The notes: generated from the letters alone by a model not told the origin. Positions 1 through 7,878 are shown, numbered from the stretch's first letter. The stretch: 64,000 nucleotides of DNA from Pannonibacter anstelovis (GCF_036881715.1 NZ_JBAKBF010000003.1:372001-436000), one strand, 5' to 3'. Made by a program: numbers and translations.

Positions 1-701
1 TGTTCCTGCAGAACATCGCCAAGTCCATCACCACGAACCACCCCGAGTGCTATCTCATCGTTCTCCTGATCGATGAGCGTCCCGAAGAAGTGACGGACAT
101 GCAGCGCACCGTGAAGGGTGAAGTGGTTTCCTCCACCTTCGACGAACCGGCTGTCCGCCACGTGCAGGTGGCGGAAATGGTCATTGAGAAGGCCAAGCGC
201 CTGGTGGAACATGGCCGCGACGTGGTCATTCTGCTCGACTCCATCACCCGCCTTGGCCGCGCCTACAACACCGTCGTGCCGTCCTCCGGCAAGGTACTGA
301 CCGGTGGTGTGGACGCCAACGCCCTGCAGCGCCCGAAGCGTTTCTTCGGTGCGGCGCGTAACATCGAAGAGGGTGGTTCGCTCACCATCATCGCCACCGC
401 GCTGATCGACACTGGCAGCCGCATGGACGAAGTGATCTTCGAAGAGTTCAAGGGCACGGGTAACTCCGAAATCATTCTGGACCGGAAGATCTCCGACAAG
501 CGTGTTTACCCGGCCATCGACATCCAGCGGTCGGGCACCCGCAAGGAAGAGCTGCTGGTGCCGCCGGAGCGTCTCAAAAAGACCTTCGTCCTGCGCCGTA
601 TTCTCAACCCGATGGGTACGGTCGATGCGGTCGAGTTCCTGCTCGACAAGCTCAAGCAGACCAAGTCCAACGACGATTTCTTCGACAGTATGAACACCTG
701 A
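1..701 (+). CDS. rho: Transcription termination factor Rho, C-terminal part (5' end outside window)
   Basis: The frame is open from base 3 and gives the last 232 residues of Rho, the hexameric RNA-dependent ATPase that ends transcription. Visible are the Walker B region (ILLDSITRLGRAYN), the Q-loop/secondary RNA-binding stretch starting GKVLTGGVDANALQ, the arginine-rich RPKRFFGAARN, and the usual C-terminus ending DDFFDSMNT. The N-terminal RNA-binding domain and P-loop lie upstream of the window. It is followed directly by a strong factor-independent terminator. Position upstream of mnmE is normal for Hyphomicrobiales. Identity is certain; only the truncation by the window edge limits it. Confidence 0.98.
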   Translation, partial: FLQNIAKSITTNHPECYLIVLLIDERPEEVTDMQRTVKGEVVSSTFDEPAVRHVQVAEMVIEKAKRLVEHGRDVVILLDSITRLGRAYNTVVPSSGKVLTGGVDANALQRPKRFFGAARNIEEGGSLTIIATALIDTGSRMDEVIFEEFKGTGNSEIILDRKISDKRVYPAIDIQRSGTRKEELLVPPERLKKTFVLRRILNPMGTVDAVEFLLDKLKQTKSNDDFFDSMNT

Positions 702-724
702 TCCGATTCGGATACGGATCATTC

Positions 725-760
725 AAACCCCCGGCTGGCAACGGCCGGGGGTTTCTGTTT
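725..760 (+). terminator. Intrinsic terminator of rho
   Basis: An 11-bp perfect stem (725-735 AAACCCCCGGC with 744-754) encloses an 8-base loop and is followed by a T-rich tail (TTTCTGTTT). It lies 23 bases after the rho stop codon. Confidence 0.9.
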
Positions 761-810
761 GAGCCTATGGATTCGGTTTCGTATCAATCAGCTGCGGGAA
801 GGAGAATGCC

Positions 811-1386
811 ATGATCATCGAAACGGAACGGCTTGTGTTGCGGCCCTGGCGGGATGAGGATCTTGAACCCTTTGCCGCGCTATGCGGCGACCCAGAAGTC
901 ATGCGCTATTTCGTAAAGCCTCTGAGCATTGACGAAACACAGGCTCTGATTACCCGCCTCAGAGAAAAGGAGGAGGCAGACGGGTTCTGCTTCCGTCCAG
1001 TGGTGCGCAAGGCTGACGGCGCCTTCATCGGCATGGCCGGGCTATCGCGGCCGCAGTTTCCAGCGCCGGTGCCTTTTGCTCCTTGCGTGGAGATCGGCTG
1101 GCGTTTCGTTCGTTCCGCGTGGGGGCGGGGCTATGCCAGTGAGGCGGCGCAGGCATGGCTTCGATTCGGTTTTGAAACGCTTCTGCTGGATGAGATTGTG
1201 GCTTTCACTGCTGAACTGAATGTGCCGTCGCAAAAGGTCATGCAACGGCTGGGCATGAGTCATGATCCCGCAGATGATTTCGATCATCCCTCCGTGCCGG
1301 AGGACCATCGGCTTCTGCGGCACGTGCTCTACCGGCTTTCACGGGAGAACTGGAAGGCCGGCAGAGCGGAACATGTTTCACGTTGA
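811..1386 (+). CDS. GNAT family N-acetyltransferase (RimJ/RimL type)
   Basis: 191 residues. It starts with MIIETERLVLRPWRDEDLEPF, the usual N-terminus of RimJ/RimL-like acetyltransferases, and carries the acetyl-CoA binding stretch around WGRGYASEAAQAWLRFGFE (about residues 109-127) and the late motif NVPSQKVMQRLGM. These enzymes transfer acetyl from acetyl-CoA to an amine; the substrate cannot be read from sequence. The ATG is preceded by GGAAGGAG. The gene sits between rho and mnmE, which are often closer neighbours in relatives, so it may be an insertion. Its stop codon is the first three bases of a parS-type site. Confidence 0.88.
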   Translation: MIIETERLVLRPWRDEDLEPFAALCGDPEVMRYFVKPLSIDETQALITRLREKEEADGFCFRPVVRKADGAFIGMAGLSRPQFPAPVPFAPCVEIGWRFVRSAWGRGYASEAAQAWLRFGFETLLLDEIVAFTAELNVPSQKVMQRLGMSHDPADDFDHPSVPEDHRLLRHVLYRLSRENWKAGRAEHVSR

Positions 1387-1399
1387 TTCACGTGAAACA
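1384..1399. other. parS-type ParB binding site, composite with a half-site
   Basis: TGATTCACGTGAAACA differs from the known alphaproteobacterial parS consensus (TGTTTCACGTGAAACA) at one base. It is the reverse complement of the 3128 and 3171 sites. It overlaps the stop codon of the GNAT gene. A further left half-site, TGTTTCACGT, abuts it at 1374-1383. The changed base creates a GATTC (GANTC) site. Confidence 0.8.
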
Positions 1400-1460
1400 C
1401 CCCGGTGAATGCAGGGAGGAAATGAATCGGGTCCGTATTGAAGGCCATCAGCCCTATCGT

Positions 1461-1583
1461 CGTCGTCCCGGACGAGAGCGAAGCGAAGATCCGGGACCGG
1501 TGAGCCAAGGCCCATCAGCGAATATTCACAGCTAGCCAACAGGTACCCCGGCTCACCGGTCCCGGCTCAAGGCCGGGATGACG
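1461..1583. repeat. Long imperfect palindrome of dispersed-repeat type
   Basis: Two nested inverted repeats: an outer pair 1461-1471 / 1573-1583 (CGTCGTCCCGG against CCGGGATGACG, one mismatch) and an inner pair 1488-1506 / 1550-1568 (18 of 19 matching). Together they can fold into a hairpin of about 120 bases. Elements of this look (CGTC-CCGG ... CCGGGATGACG) are common interspersed palindromes in Hyphomicrobiales genomes. With the parS site, it fills the 332-base gap between the GNAT gene and mnmE. No second copy was seen in the window. Confidence 0.65.
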
Positions 1584-1718
1584 ATGGAGGGGGATGAAGT
1601 GCATTTGATGCTGCTCATTTGAATCGGATGCGGATTGGTTGGGTGGTTCCCCCTTTGCAGAGAGGGGCGAAGCAGATATGGGCCTTGGCATGGATTTTCA
1701 TCTGCCAAGGCTTCTCCC

Positions 1719-3071
1719 ATGCAGGACACCATCTTTGCCCTTTCCAGCGGTGCGCTTCCTTCCGGCGTTGCCGTGATCCGGTTGAGCGGGCCGGCAGCCT
1801 TTGATGCTCTTGGCTCTCTGTGCAGCTCCATGCCGCAACCCCGCCAGGCAGCGCTGAGGGTGCTGCGTGATCCGCAGACACAGGAGCCGCTGGATCAGGC
1901 TCTGGTGCTGACTTTTCCAGGTCCGGCGAGCTTCACCGGGGAAGACGTCGTCGAGCTTCAGTGCCATGGTGGCCGTGCGGTGGTGGCTGCTGTCCTGAAG
2001 GCATTGGCAGACCTGCCCCGCATGCGGCCTGCCGAACCCGGCGAGTTCACCCGCCGCGCCTTCGAGAAGGGCAGGCTGGACCTGACCGAAGTGGAAGGCC
2101 TGGCCGATCTCATTGCGGCTGAGACTGAGGCGCAGCGGCGGCAGGCGTTCCGGCAGATGGATGGTGCGCTGGGGCGGCTCTATGAGGGTTGGCGCAAGCG
2201 TCTGGTTCACATGCGGGCGATGATCGAGGCAGACTTCGACTTTGCCGATGAAGAAGATGTCCCGGGCAGTGTGGCGGAGACGGTCTGGGGTGAGGCCGCA
2301 GTCCTGAAGAGCGAAGTGGCTGATCATTTGAATCGGTCCCGTTCCGGTGAGCGGCTGCGTGATGGGCTGCTGGTCGTGCTGATGGGGGCACCCAATGCCG
2401 GCAAGTCGAGCCTGCTGAATGCCATTGCCGGACGGGACGTGGCGATCGTCACCGAAGAGGCGGGCACCACGCGGGACATTATCGAGGTGCATCTCGACCT
2501 TGGCGGTTATCCTGTGACGCTTGCCGATACGGCCGGCCTGCGCAGCGGGGCAGGGCGGGTTGAGCAGGAAGGTATCCGCCGGGCAACCGAAAAGGGCCGG
2601 GCAGCAGACCTGATCCTCTGGGCGGTGGAGCCGGGTGGCCCATTGCCTGAGGATGAAGGTCATGGTTTGCCGGAGGCCATCCGCACTGAATCGGTTCCGG
2701 TCTGGATCGTCTCGACCAAGGCTGATCTTGAGACTCCTGCGAAACGAGACTCTTCCGGAACGATGCAGGAGTTTCCTGTATCTGTCACCCATGGTACTGG
2801 CCTTGATGACCTGTTCAGGGCCCTTGGACGTTTTGCTTCTGATACGTTTGGGAGTGGGGAAGCAGCCCTCGCCACCCGTGAACGGCACCGGCATTATCTC
2901 ACTGATTGCCTGGATGCCCTGCAGGATGCGGTGAGCCGGGATCATCTGCCGGCTGAGCTCCGGGCTGAGGACCTGCGCCGGGCCGCTGATGCGCTGGGGC
3001 GGATCACCGGCCGGATCGATGTAGAAGATCTGCTGGATGTGATTTTCCGGGAATTCTGCATCGGAAAATGA
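1719..3071 (+). CDS. mnmE: tRNA uridine-5-carboxymethylaminomethyl(34) synthesis GTPase MnmE
   Basis: 450 residues. With MnmG, it modifies the wobble uridine of certain tRNAs. Seen in order: an N-terminal folate-binding domain beginning MQDTIFALSSGALPSG, a helical domain, an inserted G domain with P-loop GAPNAGKSS (about 222-230), switch TTRD, G3 DTAGLR (about 269) and a G4-like STKAD, and the catalytic C-terminal CIGK (last four residues). A longer frame opens at 1635 but the family N-terminus begins at the 1719 ATG. mnmG follows after a 343-base gap filled with parS sites, so the two are probably transcribed separately. Confidence 0.97.
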   Translation: MQDTIFALSSGALPSGVAVIRLSGPAAFDALGSLCSSMPQPRQAALRVLRDPQTQEPLDQALVLTFPGPASFTGEDVVELQCHGGRAVVAAVLKALADLPRMRPAEPGEFTRRAFEKGRLDLTEVEGLADLIAAETEAQRRQAFRQMDGALGRLYEGWRKRLVHMRAMIEADFDFADEEDVPGSVAETVWGEAAVLKSEVADHLNRSRSGERLRDGLLVVLMGAPNAGKSSLLNAIAGRDVAIVTEEAGTTRDIIEVHLDLGGYPVTLADTAGLRSGAGRVEQEGIRRATEKGRAADLILWAVEPGGPLPEDEGHGLPEAIRTESVPVWIVSTKADLETPAKRDSSGTMQEFPVSVTHGTGLDDLFRALGRFASDTFGSGEAALATRERHRHYLTDCLDALQDAVSRDHLPAELRAEDLRRAADALGRITGRIDVEDLLDVIFREFCIGK

Positions 3072-3078
3072 GGAGGAC

Positions 3079-3094
3079 TGTTTCACGTGAATCC
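3079..3094. other. parS-type site
   Basis: TGTTTCACGTGAATCC: perfect left half of parS with an altered right half containing GAATC (GANTC). It lies 7 bases after the mnmE stop codon. Confidence 0.8.
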
Positions 3095-3127
3095 GGTTCG
3101 GCTCCGGTTTCGATGAGTGGATCGGCC

Positions 3128-3143
3128 TGTTTCACGTGAATCA
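3128..3143. other. parS-type site
   Basis: TGTTTCACGTGAATCA matches the parS consensus at 15 of 16 positions. The single change creates GAATC (GANTC). Confidence 0.82.
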
Positions 3144-3170
3144 TCTCTGTGCCGGAATATGCCTTCAGGG

Positions 3171-3186
3171 TGTTTCACGTGAATCA
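3171..3186. other. parS-type site
   Basis: TGTTTCACGTGAATCA, identical to the site at 3128-3143 and 43 bases from it. Confidence 0.82.
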
Positions 3187-3204
3187 TATCTGAAGCGTGA
3201 TGGA

Positions 3205-3220
3205 TGTTTCACGTGAATCC
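3205..3220. other. parS-type site
   Basis: TGTTTCACGTGAATCC, identical to the site at 3079-3094. Confidence 0.8.
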
Positions 3221-3238
3221 GTTCAGGCGTCTTTGGCC

Positions 3239-3254
3239 TGATTCACGTGAAATA
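3239..3254. other. parS-type site, inverted orientation
   Basis: TGATTCACGTGAAATA. Read on the other strand it is TATTTCACGTGAATCA, so it is the same asymmetric variant turned round. It contains GATTC (GANTC). Confidence 0.75.
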
Positions 3255-3282
3255 GCTTTGACCCCTCGGGGGTGATTTCCCT

Positions 3283-3316
3283 ATAAGGAAGCCGGTTGGC
3301 CGGTTTGTTTCCTTAT
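3283..3316. other. Hairpin in the mnmG leader
   Basis: ATAAGGAA (3283-3290) pairs perfectly with TTCCTTAT (3309-3316), and two CCGG blocks between them can extend the stem. It lies about 100 bases before mnmG. It could be a leader structure or a weak terminator; there is no clean T tract after it. Confidence 0.35.
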
Positions 3317-3414
3317 GGCTCTGTAGGGGTCTCTGGTTCCGGTCTTATTTTTCTTCTGTCTGGTGATCGCCGCAGGCGGGTGCAATCATGTGCCTGTCCG
3401 CGATCGGGATTTGA

Positions 3415-5295
3415 ATGGTTATGGATCAGTCTCTGACCTTTGATGTTGTGGTGATTGGCGGCGGTCACGCGGGCTGTGAGGCCGCGGCTGCCGCAGCGCG
3501 CATGGGTGCCCGCACTGCCCTTGTGACTCACAAGTTCGAGACCATCGGTGTCATGTCCTGTAATCCGGCGATTGGCGGGCTCGGCAAGGGGCATCTCGTC
3601 CGGGAGATTGATGCACTGGATGGTCTGATGGGCCGGGTCGCCGACAGGGCAGGGATCCAGTTCCGGATGCTCAATCTGCGCAAGGGGCCTGCTGTGCGCG
3701 GCCCCCGCGCGCAGGCTGACCGGAAGCTCTACCGGGCAGCCATGCAGGAAGAGATCAGTGCTATTGCGAACCTGACGGTGGTGGAAGGCGAGGCGCATGA
3801 CCTTGAGACGCTGGAAGGCCGCGTCTCGGCGGTGACCCTGGCTGATGGCCGCCGGATCGTTTGTGGTGCTGTGGTTCTGACAACCGGCACCTTCCTGCGC
3901 GGGCTCATTCATATCGGCGACCGCAAGATCCCGGCCGGCCGGGTGGGGGAGCAGCCGGCCATGGGTCTTTCCGCTTCGCTGGAAGCTATCGGCTTTGCGC
4001 TTGGCCGCCTGAAGACGGGGACGCCCGCACGGCTTGATGGCCGCACCATTGACTGGTCCCGGCTGGAAGAACAGCCCGGCGATGACAAGCCGGTGCCATT
4101 CTCGACGCTGACAGCAGCAATCACCACGCCGCAGGTGCCGTGCCATATCACCCGCACGACGGAAGAAACGCATCGCATCATTCGCGAGAATCTGCACCGC
4201 TCCGCTATGTACTCGGGCGAGATCAAGGGCAGGGGGCCGCGTTACTGCCCGTCCATCGAGGACAAGATCGTCCGCTTCGGTGACCGTGACGGGCATCAGA
4301 TTTTCCTGGAGCCGGAAGGGCTGGATGATCACACGATCTATCCGAACGGTATTTCCACCTCGCTGCCGGAAGATGCACAGCATGCCTTCCTGCGGACGAT
4401 ACCCGGTCTGGAAAAGGTCGAGGTGCTGCAGATCGGCTATGCCATCGAATATGATCACGTCGATCCGCGTGAGCTGAAGACGACGCTGGAGGCCAAGCGC
4501 TGCAAGGGTCTGTTCCTGGCCGGTCAGATCAATGGCACCACCGGCTATGAAGAGGCAGGCGCGCAAGGCTTGCTGGCCGGCCTTAATGCCGCGCTCGTGG
4601 CGTCGGGCGGCTCGCGTGATTTCGTGGTGGACCGGGGGCGGGGCTATATTGGCGTGATGGTCGATGACCTCGTCACCCGTGGCATCACCGAGCCCTATCG
4701 CATGTTTACCTCGCGGGCGGAGTACCGTCTGTCGCTGCGCGCCGACAATGCGGACCAGCGGCTGACACCTGCGGGTCTTGAACTTGGCTGTATCGGTAGC
4801 GAGCGGCGTGAGGCTTTTGATGCAAAGCTTGCCAAGCTGGAAGCTGCCCGTGTGCTGATGCAGGGGCTGACCGTAACCCCGTCGCAGGCGGTAAAACATG
4901 GTTTGCCGGTCAATCAGGACGGGGTGCGGCGCAGTGCCTTTGACCTGCTGGCCTATCCGGACATGACCGTTGACAGGCTCTTCAGCGTGTGGCCGGAGCT
5001 GGCAGATGTTGAACCTGGCATCGCCGAGCAGGTGGCGACTGATGCGCTCTATTCGGTTTATCTGGACCGGCAGGCTGCTGACATCGCCGCCCTGCGGCGG
5101 GATGAGGCACTCGCCATTCCGGAGGACTTTGATTTCTCCGTGCTTGCCGGTCTGTCGAATGAGATCCGGCAAAAGCTGGAACTTGTCCGCCCCGGTACAT
5201 TGGGGCAGGCGGCGCGCATGGATGGTATGACGCCTGCCGCCCTGACCCTGCTTCTCTCTCAAGTGAAGCGGCACGAACGCCGTGGCGCCGCCTGA
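3415..5295 (+). CDS. mnmG: tRNA uridine-5-carboxymethylaminomethyl(34) synthesis enzyme MnmG
   Basis: 626 residues, normal family length. FAD-dependent partner of MnmE in wobble-uridine modification. It shows the N-terminal dinucleotide-binding motif VVIGGGHAGCEAA (about 13-25), the MnmG signature CNPAIGGLGKGHLVREID, the GRGPRYCPSIEDK stretch, the second FAD block GLFLAGQINGTTGYEEA, and a C-terminal helical domain with NEIRQKLELVRPGTLGQAARM. The first ATG (3415) has a poor ribosome-binding site; the ATG two codons later (3421) is equally possible. The 3' end overlaps the longest rsmG frame but not the start preferred for rsmG. Confidence 0.97.
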   Translation: MVMDQSLTFDVVVIGGGHAGCEAAAAAARMGARTALVTHKFETIGVMSCNPAIGGLGKGHLVREIDALDGLMGRVADRAGIQFRMLNLRKGPAVRGPRAQADRKLYRAAMQEEISAIANLTVVEGEAHDLETLEGRVSAVTLADGRRIVCGAVVLTTGTFLRGLIHIGDRKIPAGRVGEQPAMGLSASLEAIGFALGRLKTGTPARLDGRTIDWSRLEEQPGDDKPVPFSTLTAAITTPQVPCHITRTTEETHRIIRENLHRSAMYSGEIKGRGPRYCPSIEDKIVRFGDRDGHQIFLEPEGLDDHTIYPNGISTSLPEDAQHAFLRTIPGLEKVEVLQIGYAIEYDHVDPRELKTTLEAKRCKGLFLAGQINGTTGYEEAGAQGLLAGLNAALVASGGSRDFVVDRGRGYIGVMVDDLVTRGITEPYRMFTSRAEYRLSLRADNADQRLTPAGLELGCIGSERREAFDAKLAKLEAARVLMQGLTVTPSQAVKHGLPVNQDGVRRSAFDLLAYPDMTVDRLFSVWPELADVEPGIAEQVATDALYSVYLDRQAADIAALRRDEALAIPEDFDFSVLAGLSNEIRQKLELVRPGTLGQAARMDGMTPAALTLLLSQVKRHERRGAA

Positions 5296-5308
5296 AGGAC
5301 CTGTGGAT

Positions 5309-5995
5309 ATGGCTGTGAAGAACCTGAGGGATGGCCCCCAGATCCTGCAAGAGTTTCTGTCTGTTTCACGTGAAACTGAGGAACGGCTGAAGATCTATGT
5401 GGATCTTGTGCTGCGCTGGCAGCCGGCCCAGAACCTGATTGCGCCTTCGACCATTCCGGAAATCTGGCGGCGGCATGTGGCGGACAGTCTGCAGCCGCAT
5501 CTCTGCCGTCCGCAGGCGAAGCGCTGGGTGGACCTCGGCAGCGGGGCAGGCTTCCCCGGTATCGTCACGGCCATCCTTCTGGCCGATGTGCCGGAGGCCC
5601 ATGTCTATTTCGTCGAGAGCAATCAGCGTAAGGCAGCATTCCTGCGCACGGCCCTGCGCGAGACCGGCTCGAAGGGCACGGTGATGCCGGAGCGGATCGA
5701 ATCGGTGGCGCAACAATGGCCCCATGGCAAGGTGGATGCAGTGTCCGCCCGGGCGCTGGCTTCTCTGGCCGAGCTTCTGGACTATTCCCATCCCTTCCTC
5801 GCGGAGGGAGCTGTGGCTGTTTTCCACAAAGGGCGCGATTTTCAGCGGGAGATTGATGAAGCGTCTCACGCCTGGAGTTTTGATCTGGTAGAACGGACCA
5901 GTCTCATTGATCCCGAGAGCCGCATGCTGACCCTCTCCAGCGTGTCGCCCCGATCCAACGAGGCCGGTTCCATCAAGGAAGGATCCCACGGATGA
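5309..5995 (+). CDS. rsmG: 16S rRNA (guanine(527)-N(7))-methyltransferase RsmG
   Basis: 228 residues. SAM-dependent methylation of G527 in 16S rRNA. The glycine-rich SAM site WVDLGSGAGFPGIVTAILLA (about 70-89) is followed by a VESNQRKAAFLR acidic-loop motif and SARALASLAELL. The frame is open from a GTG at 5282, but the ATG at 5309 has GAAGGA nine bases upstream and is preferred. It ends in an ATGA overlap with parA, so the two are translationally coupled. A nearly perfect parS site lies inside its 5' coding part, where it encodes VSRE. Confidence 0.96.
   Translation: MAVKNLRDGPQILQEFLSVSRETEERLKIYVDLVLRWQPAQNLIAPSTIPEIWRRHVADSLQPHLCRPQAKRWVDLGSGAGFPGIVTAILLADVPEAHVYFVESNQRKAAFLRTALRETGSKGTVMPERIESVAQQWPHGKVDAVSARALASLAELLDYSHPFLAEGAVAVFHKGRDFQREIDEASHAWSFDLVERTSLIDPESRMLTLSSVSPRSNEAGSIKEGSHG
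5362..5377. other. parS site inside rsmG
   Basis: TGTTTCACGTGAAACT, 15 of 16 with the parS consensus and with both core half-sites intact. Unlike the six upstream sites, it has no GANTC. parS within rsmG is known in other bacteria. Confidence 0.85.
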
Positions 5996-6816
5996 GCAGG
6001 CTTCCTGAATTGCCGCGCGTGCTGGCTTTGGCCAATCAGAAGGGCGGTGTGGGCAAGACCACGACTGCCATCAATCTCGGCACAGCGCTGGCCGCCATTG
6101 GCGAACGTGTTCTGGTGATCGACCTTGACCCGCAAGGTAACGCCTCGACCGGTCTTGGCATTGACCGCCGCGACCGTAATCTCTCGACCTATGACGTGCT
6201 CTGCGGCGATTGCTCGCTGGAAGAGGCGGTGAAGGAAACCGCCGTGCCGCGTCTTTGGGTCGCGCCGTCCACGATGGATCTTCTCGGCCTTGAGCTGGAA
6301 ATCGCCTCCAGCGCTGACCGCGCCTACAGGCTGCGCAAGGCCATCGAGCGCTTTGCCGCATCGGCGCTGTTTGCAGAGTTGAAGTTCACCTATGTGCTGG
6401 TGGACTGCCCGCCGTCGCTGAACCTGCTGACGATCAACGCTCTGTCAGCGTCGCATTCCATCCTGGTGCCGCTGCAGTGCGAATTCTTCGCGCTGGAAGG
6501 TCTGTCGCAGCTGCTCTCTACGGTGGAGCAGGTGCGCAATGCGCTGAACAACGAGCTGACCATCCATGGCATCGTTCTGACCATGTATGACAGCCGCAAC
6601 AACCTCTCCAGTCAGGTGGTGGCGGATGTGCGCGAGACGATGGGCGATGCGGTCTACGAGACCATTATCCCGCGCAACGTGCGTATCTCGGAAGCCCCGT
6701 CCTATGGCAAGCCGGCCCTGCTGTATGATCTAAAATGCGCAGGCAGCCAGGCCTATCTGCGGCTGGCGTCGGAGATCATCCAGCGCGAGCGGGAGCTGCG
6801 GAAAGTGGCAGCCTGA
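5992..6816 (+). CDS. parA: Chromosome partitioning ATPase ParA
   Basis: 274 residues. Deviant Walker ATPase that moves ParB-parS complexes to segregate the origin. Deviant Walker A KGGVGKTTTAINL is at about residues 17-29, Walker A' is VLVIDLDPQGNAS, and Walker B is YVLVDCPPSLN. It has no N-terminal DNA-binding domain, so it is the short chromosomal (Soj) type rather than a plasmid ParA. It overlaps rsmG by four bases and is followed by parB after 110 bases. Confidence 0.97.
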   Translation: MSRLPELPRVLALANQKGGVGKTTTAINLGTALAAIGERVLVIDLDPQGNASTGLGIDRRDRNLSTYDVLCGDCSLEEAVKETAVPRLWVAPSTMDLLGLELEIASSADRAYRLRKAIERFAASALFAELKFTYVLVDCPPSLNLLTINALSASHSILVPLQCEFFALEGLSQLLSTVEQVRNALNNELTIHGIVLTMYDSRNNLSSQVVADVRETMGDAVYETIIPRNVRISEAPSYGKPALLYDLKCAGSQAYLRLASEIIQRERELRKVAA

Positions 6817-6846
6817 GACTGACGGCGCAGGCTTGAAAGTTTCATG

Positions 6847-6887
6847 GAACGCGGAGCAAAGCCCCTGTGAGGGCAGGGCCCGCGTTC
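6847..6887 (+). other. Hairpin between parA and parB
   Basis: GAACGCGG (6847-6854) pairs with CCGCGTTC (6880-6887), with an inner GCCC/GGGC stem. It is followed by TTTCATT. The position between two co-directional genes suggests an attenuating or RNA-stability structure that could set the ParA:ParB ratio. This is inference only. Confidence 0.35.
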
Positions 6888-6926
6888 TTTCATTCGTATG
6901 ATGTGACGCGCAAGCGGAGAAGACCA

Positions 6927-7850
6927 ATGGCGGAAGAAGGCGGACGCAACAAGCGGCTGGGACGCGGGCTGGCAGCCCTGATCGGTGATGCAGGCATTAC
7001 CACGGCTGCAGAACCGGCGGCGCAGAGCGCAGACAAGGCGCCGCCGCGGGACTCGCGCAAGGTGCCGGTCGAATTTCTGGAGCCGAACCCGCGCAACCCG
7101 CGCAAGACCTTTGCCGAGAAAGACCTGACCGAGCTGACCGACTCCATCCGGGAGAAGGGCATCATCCAGCCGATCCTCGTGCGCCCGGCTGCCGGCAAGC
7201 CAAACCATTTCGAGATCATCGCCGGTGAACGCCGCTGGCGGGCCGCCCAGCGTGCCGGCCTGCATGAAGTGCCGGTGATCATCCGTGACATCACTGATCA
7301 GGAAGCGCTCGAACTGGCGATCATCGAGAACGTGCAGCGCGCGGATCTCAACCCCATCGAAGAAGCGCTTGGTTACGAGCAGCTGACGGCCGAATTCAAC
7401 TACAGCCAGGGCGAGCTTGCCAAGCTGATCGGCAAGAGCCGCAGCCATGTCGCCAATACCCTGCGTCTGCTGAAGCTTCCCAATGCGGTGAAGGATTACC
7501 TTTCTGAAGGCCTGATCACCGCTGGTCACGCCCGCGCCCTGATCACGCTGGAAGATCCGTCGGCTCTGGCGGAACTCATCGTGGAGAAGGGCCTGTCTGT
7601 GCGCGAAGCGGAGAAGCTGGCTCAGGACCCGGAAATTCTCTCCAAGCTCTCCGGCCCGAAGGACCCGGTGACCCGGGCCGAAAAGGATGCAGATACCCGC
7701 GCCCTTGAGAAACGTCTGACCGATACGCTGGGGCTCAAGGTCGCCATTGGCCACAAGCCGGGCAAGGATGCGGGCGAATTGAAGATCAAATATGCCTCGC
7801 TGGAACAGCTGGATGAGCTGTGCCGCAAGCTGGGCATCGAGACGCGTTAA
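6927..7850 (+). CDS. parB: Chromosome partitioning protein ParB
   Basis: 307 residues. CTP-dependent clamp that loads at parS. It begins with RNKRLGRGLAALIGD, the ParA-stimulating N-terminus. Then come the ParB/Srx domain with box I (NPRNPRKTF) and box II GERRWRAAQRAG, which includes the arginines for CTP binding, and the helix-turn-helix for parS (SQGELAKLIGKSRSHVANTLRLLKL is the region, about 165-190). The C-terminal dimerisation domain closes the protein. A longer frame starts at 6867, but the 6927 ATG gives the family N-terminus and has GGAGAAG upstream. A strong terminator follows. Confidence 0.97.
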   Translation: MAEEGGRNKRLGRGLAALIGDAGITTAAEPAAQSADKAPPRDSRKVPVEFLEPNPRNPRKTFAEKDLTELTDSIREKGIIQPILVRPAAGKPNHFEIIAGERRWRAAQRAGLHEVPVIIRDITDQEALELAIIENVQRADLNPIEEALGYEQLTAEFNYSQGELAKLIGKSRSHVANTLRLLKLPNAVKDYLSEGLITAGHARALITLEDPSALAELIVEKGLSVREAEKLAQDPEILSKLSGPKDPVTRAEKDADTRALEKRLTDTLGLKVAIGHKPGKDAGELKIKYASLEQLDELCRKLGIETR

Positions 7851-7878
7851 CAGGCGTTAACAAAATCGAATCGGAAGC

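Noticed and set aside
1698..3086. 462-codon minus-strand open frame opposite mnmE
   Set aside because: Same reason; no recognisable protein and no ribosome-binding site, while mnmE is complete on the other strand.
3313..5274. 653-codon open frame on the minus strand opposite mnmG
   Set aside because: Low-complexity Arg/His/Gln-rich translation without any domain; it is the usual antisense shadow of a GC-rich gene whose identity as mnmG is certain.
7847..7860. TTAACAGGCGTTAA at the end of parB as a CtrA box
   Set aside because: The spacer is six bases, not seven, and it overlaps the parB stop codon in front of its terminator.
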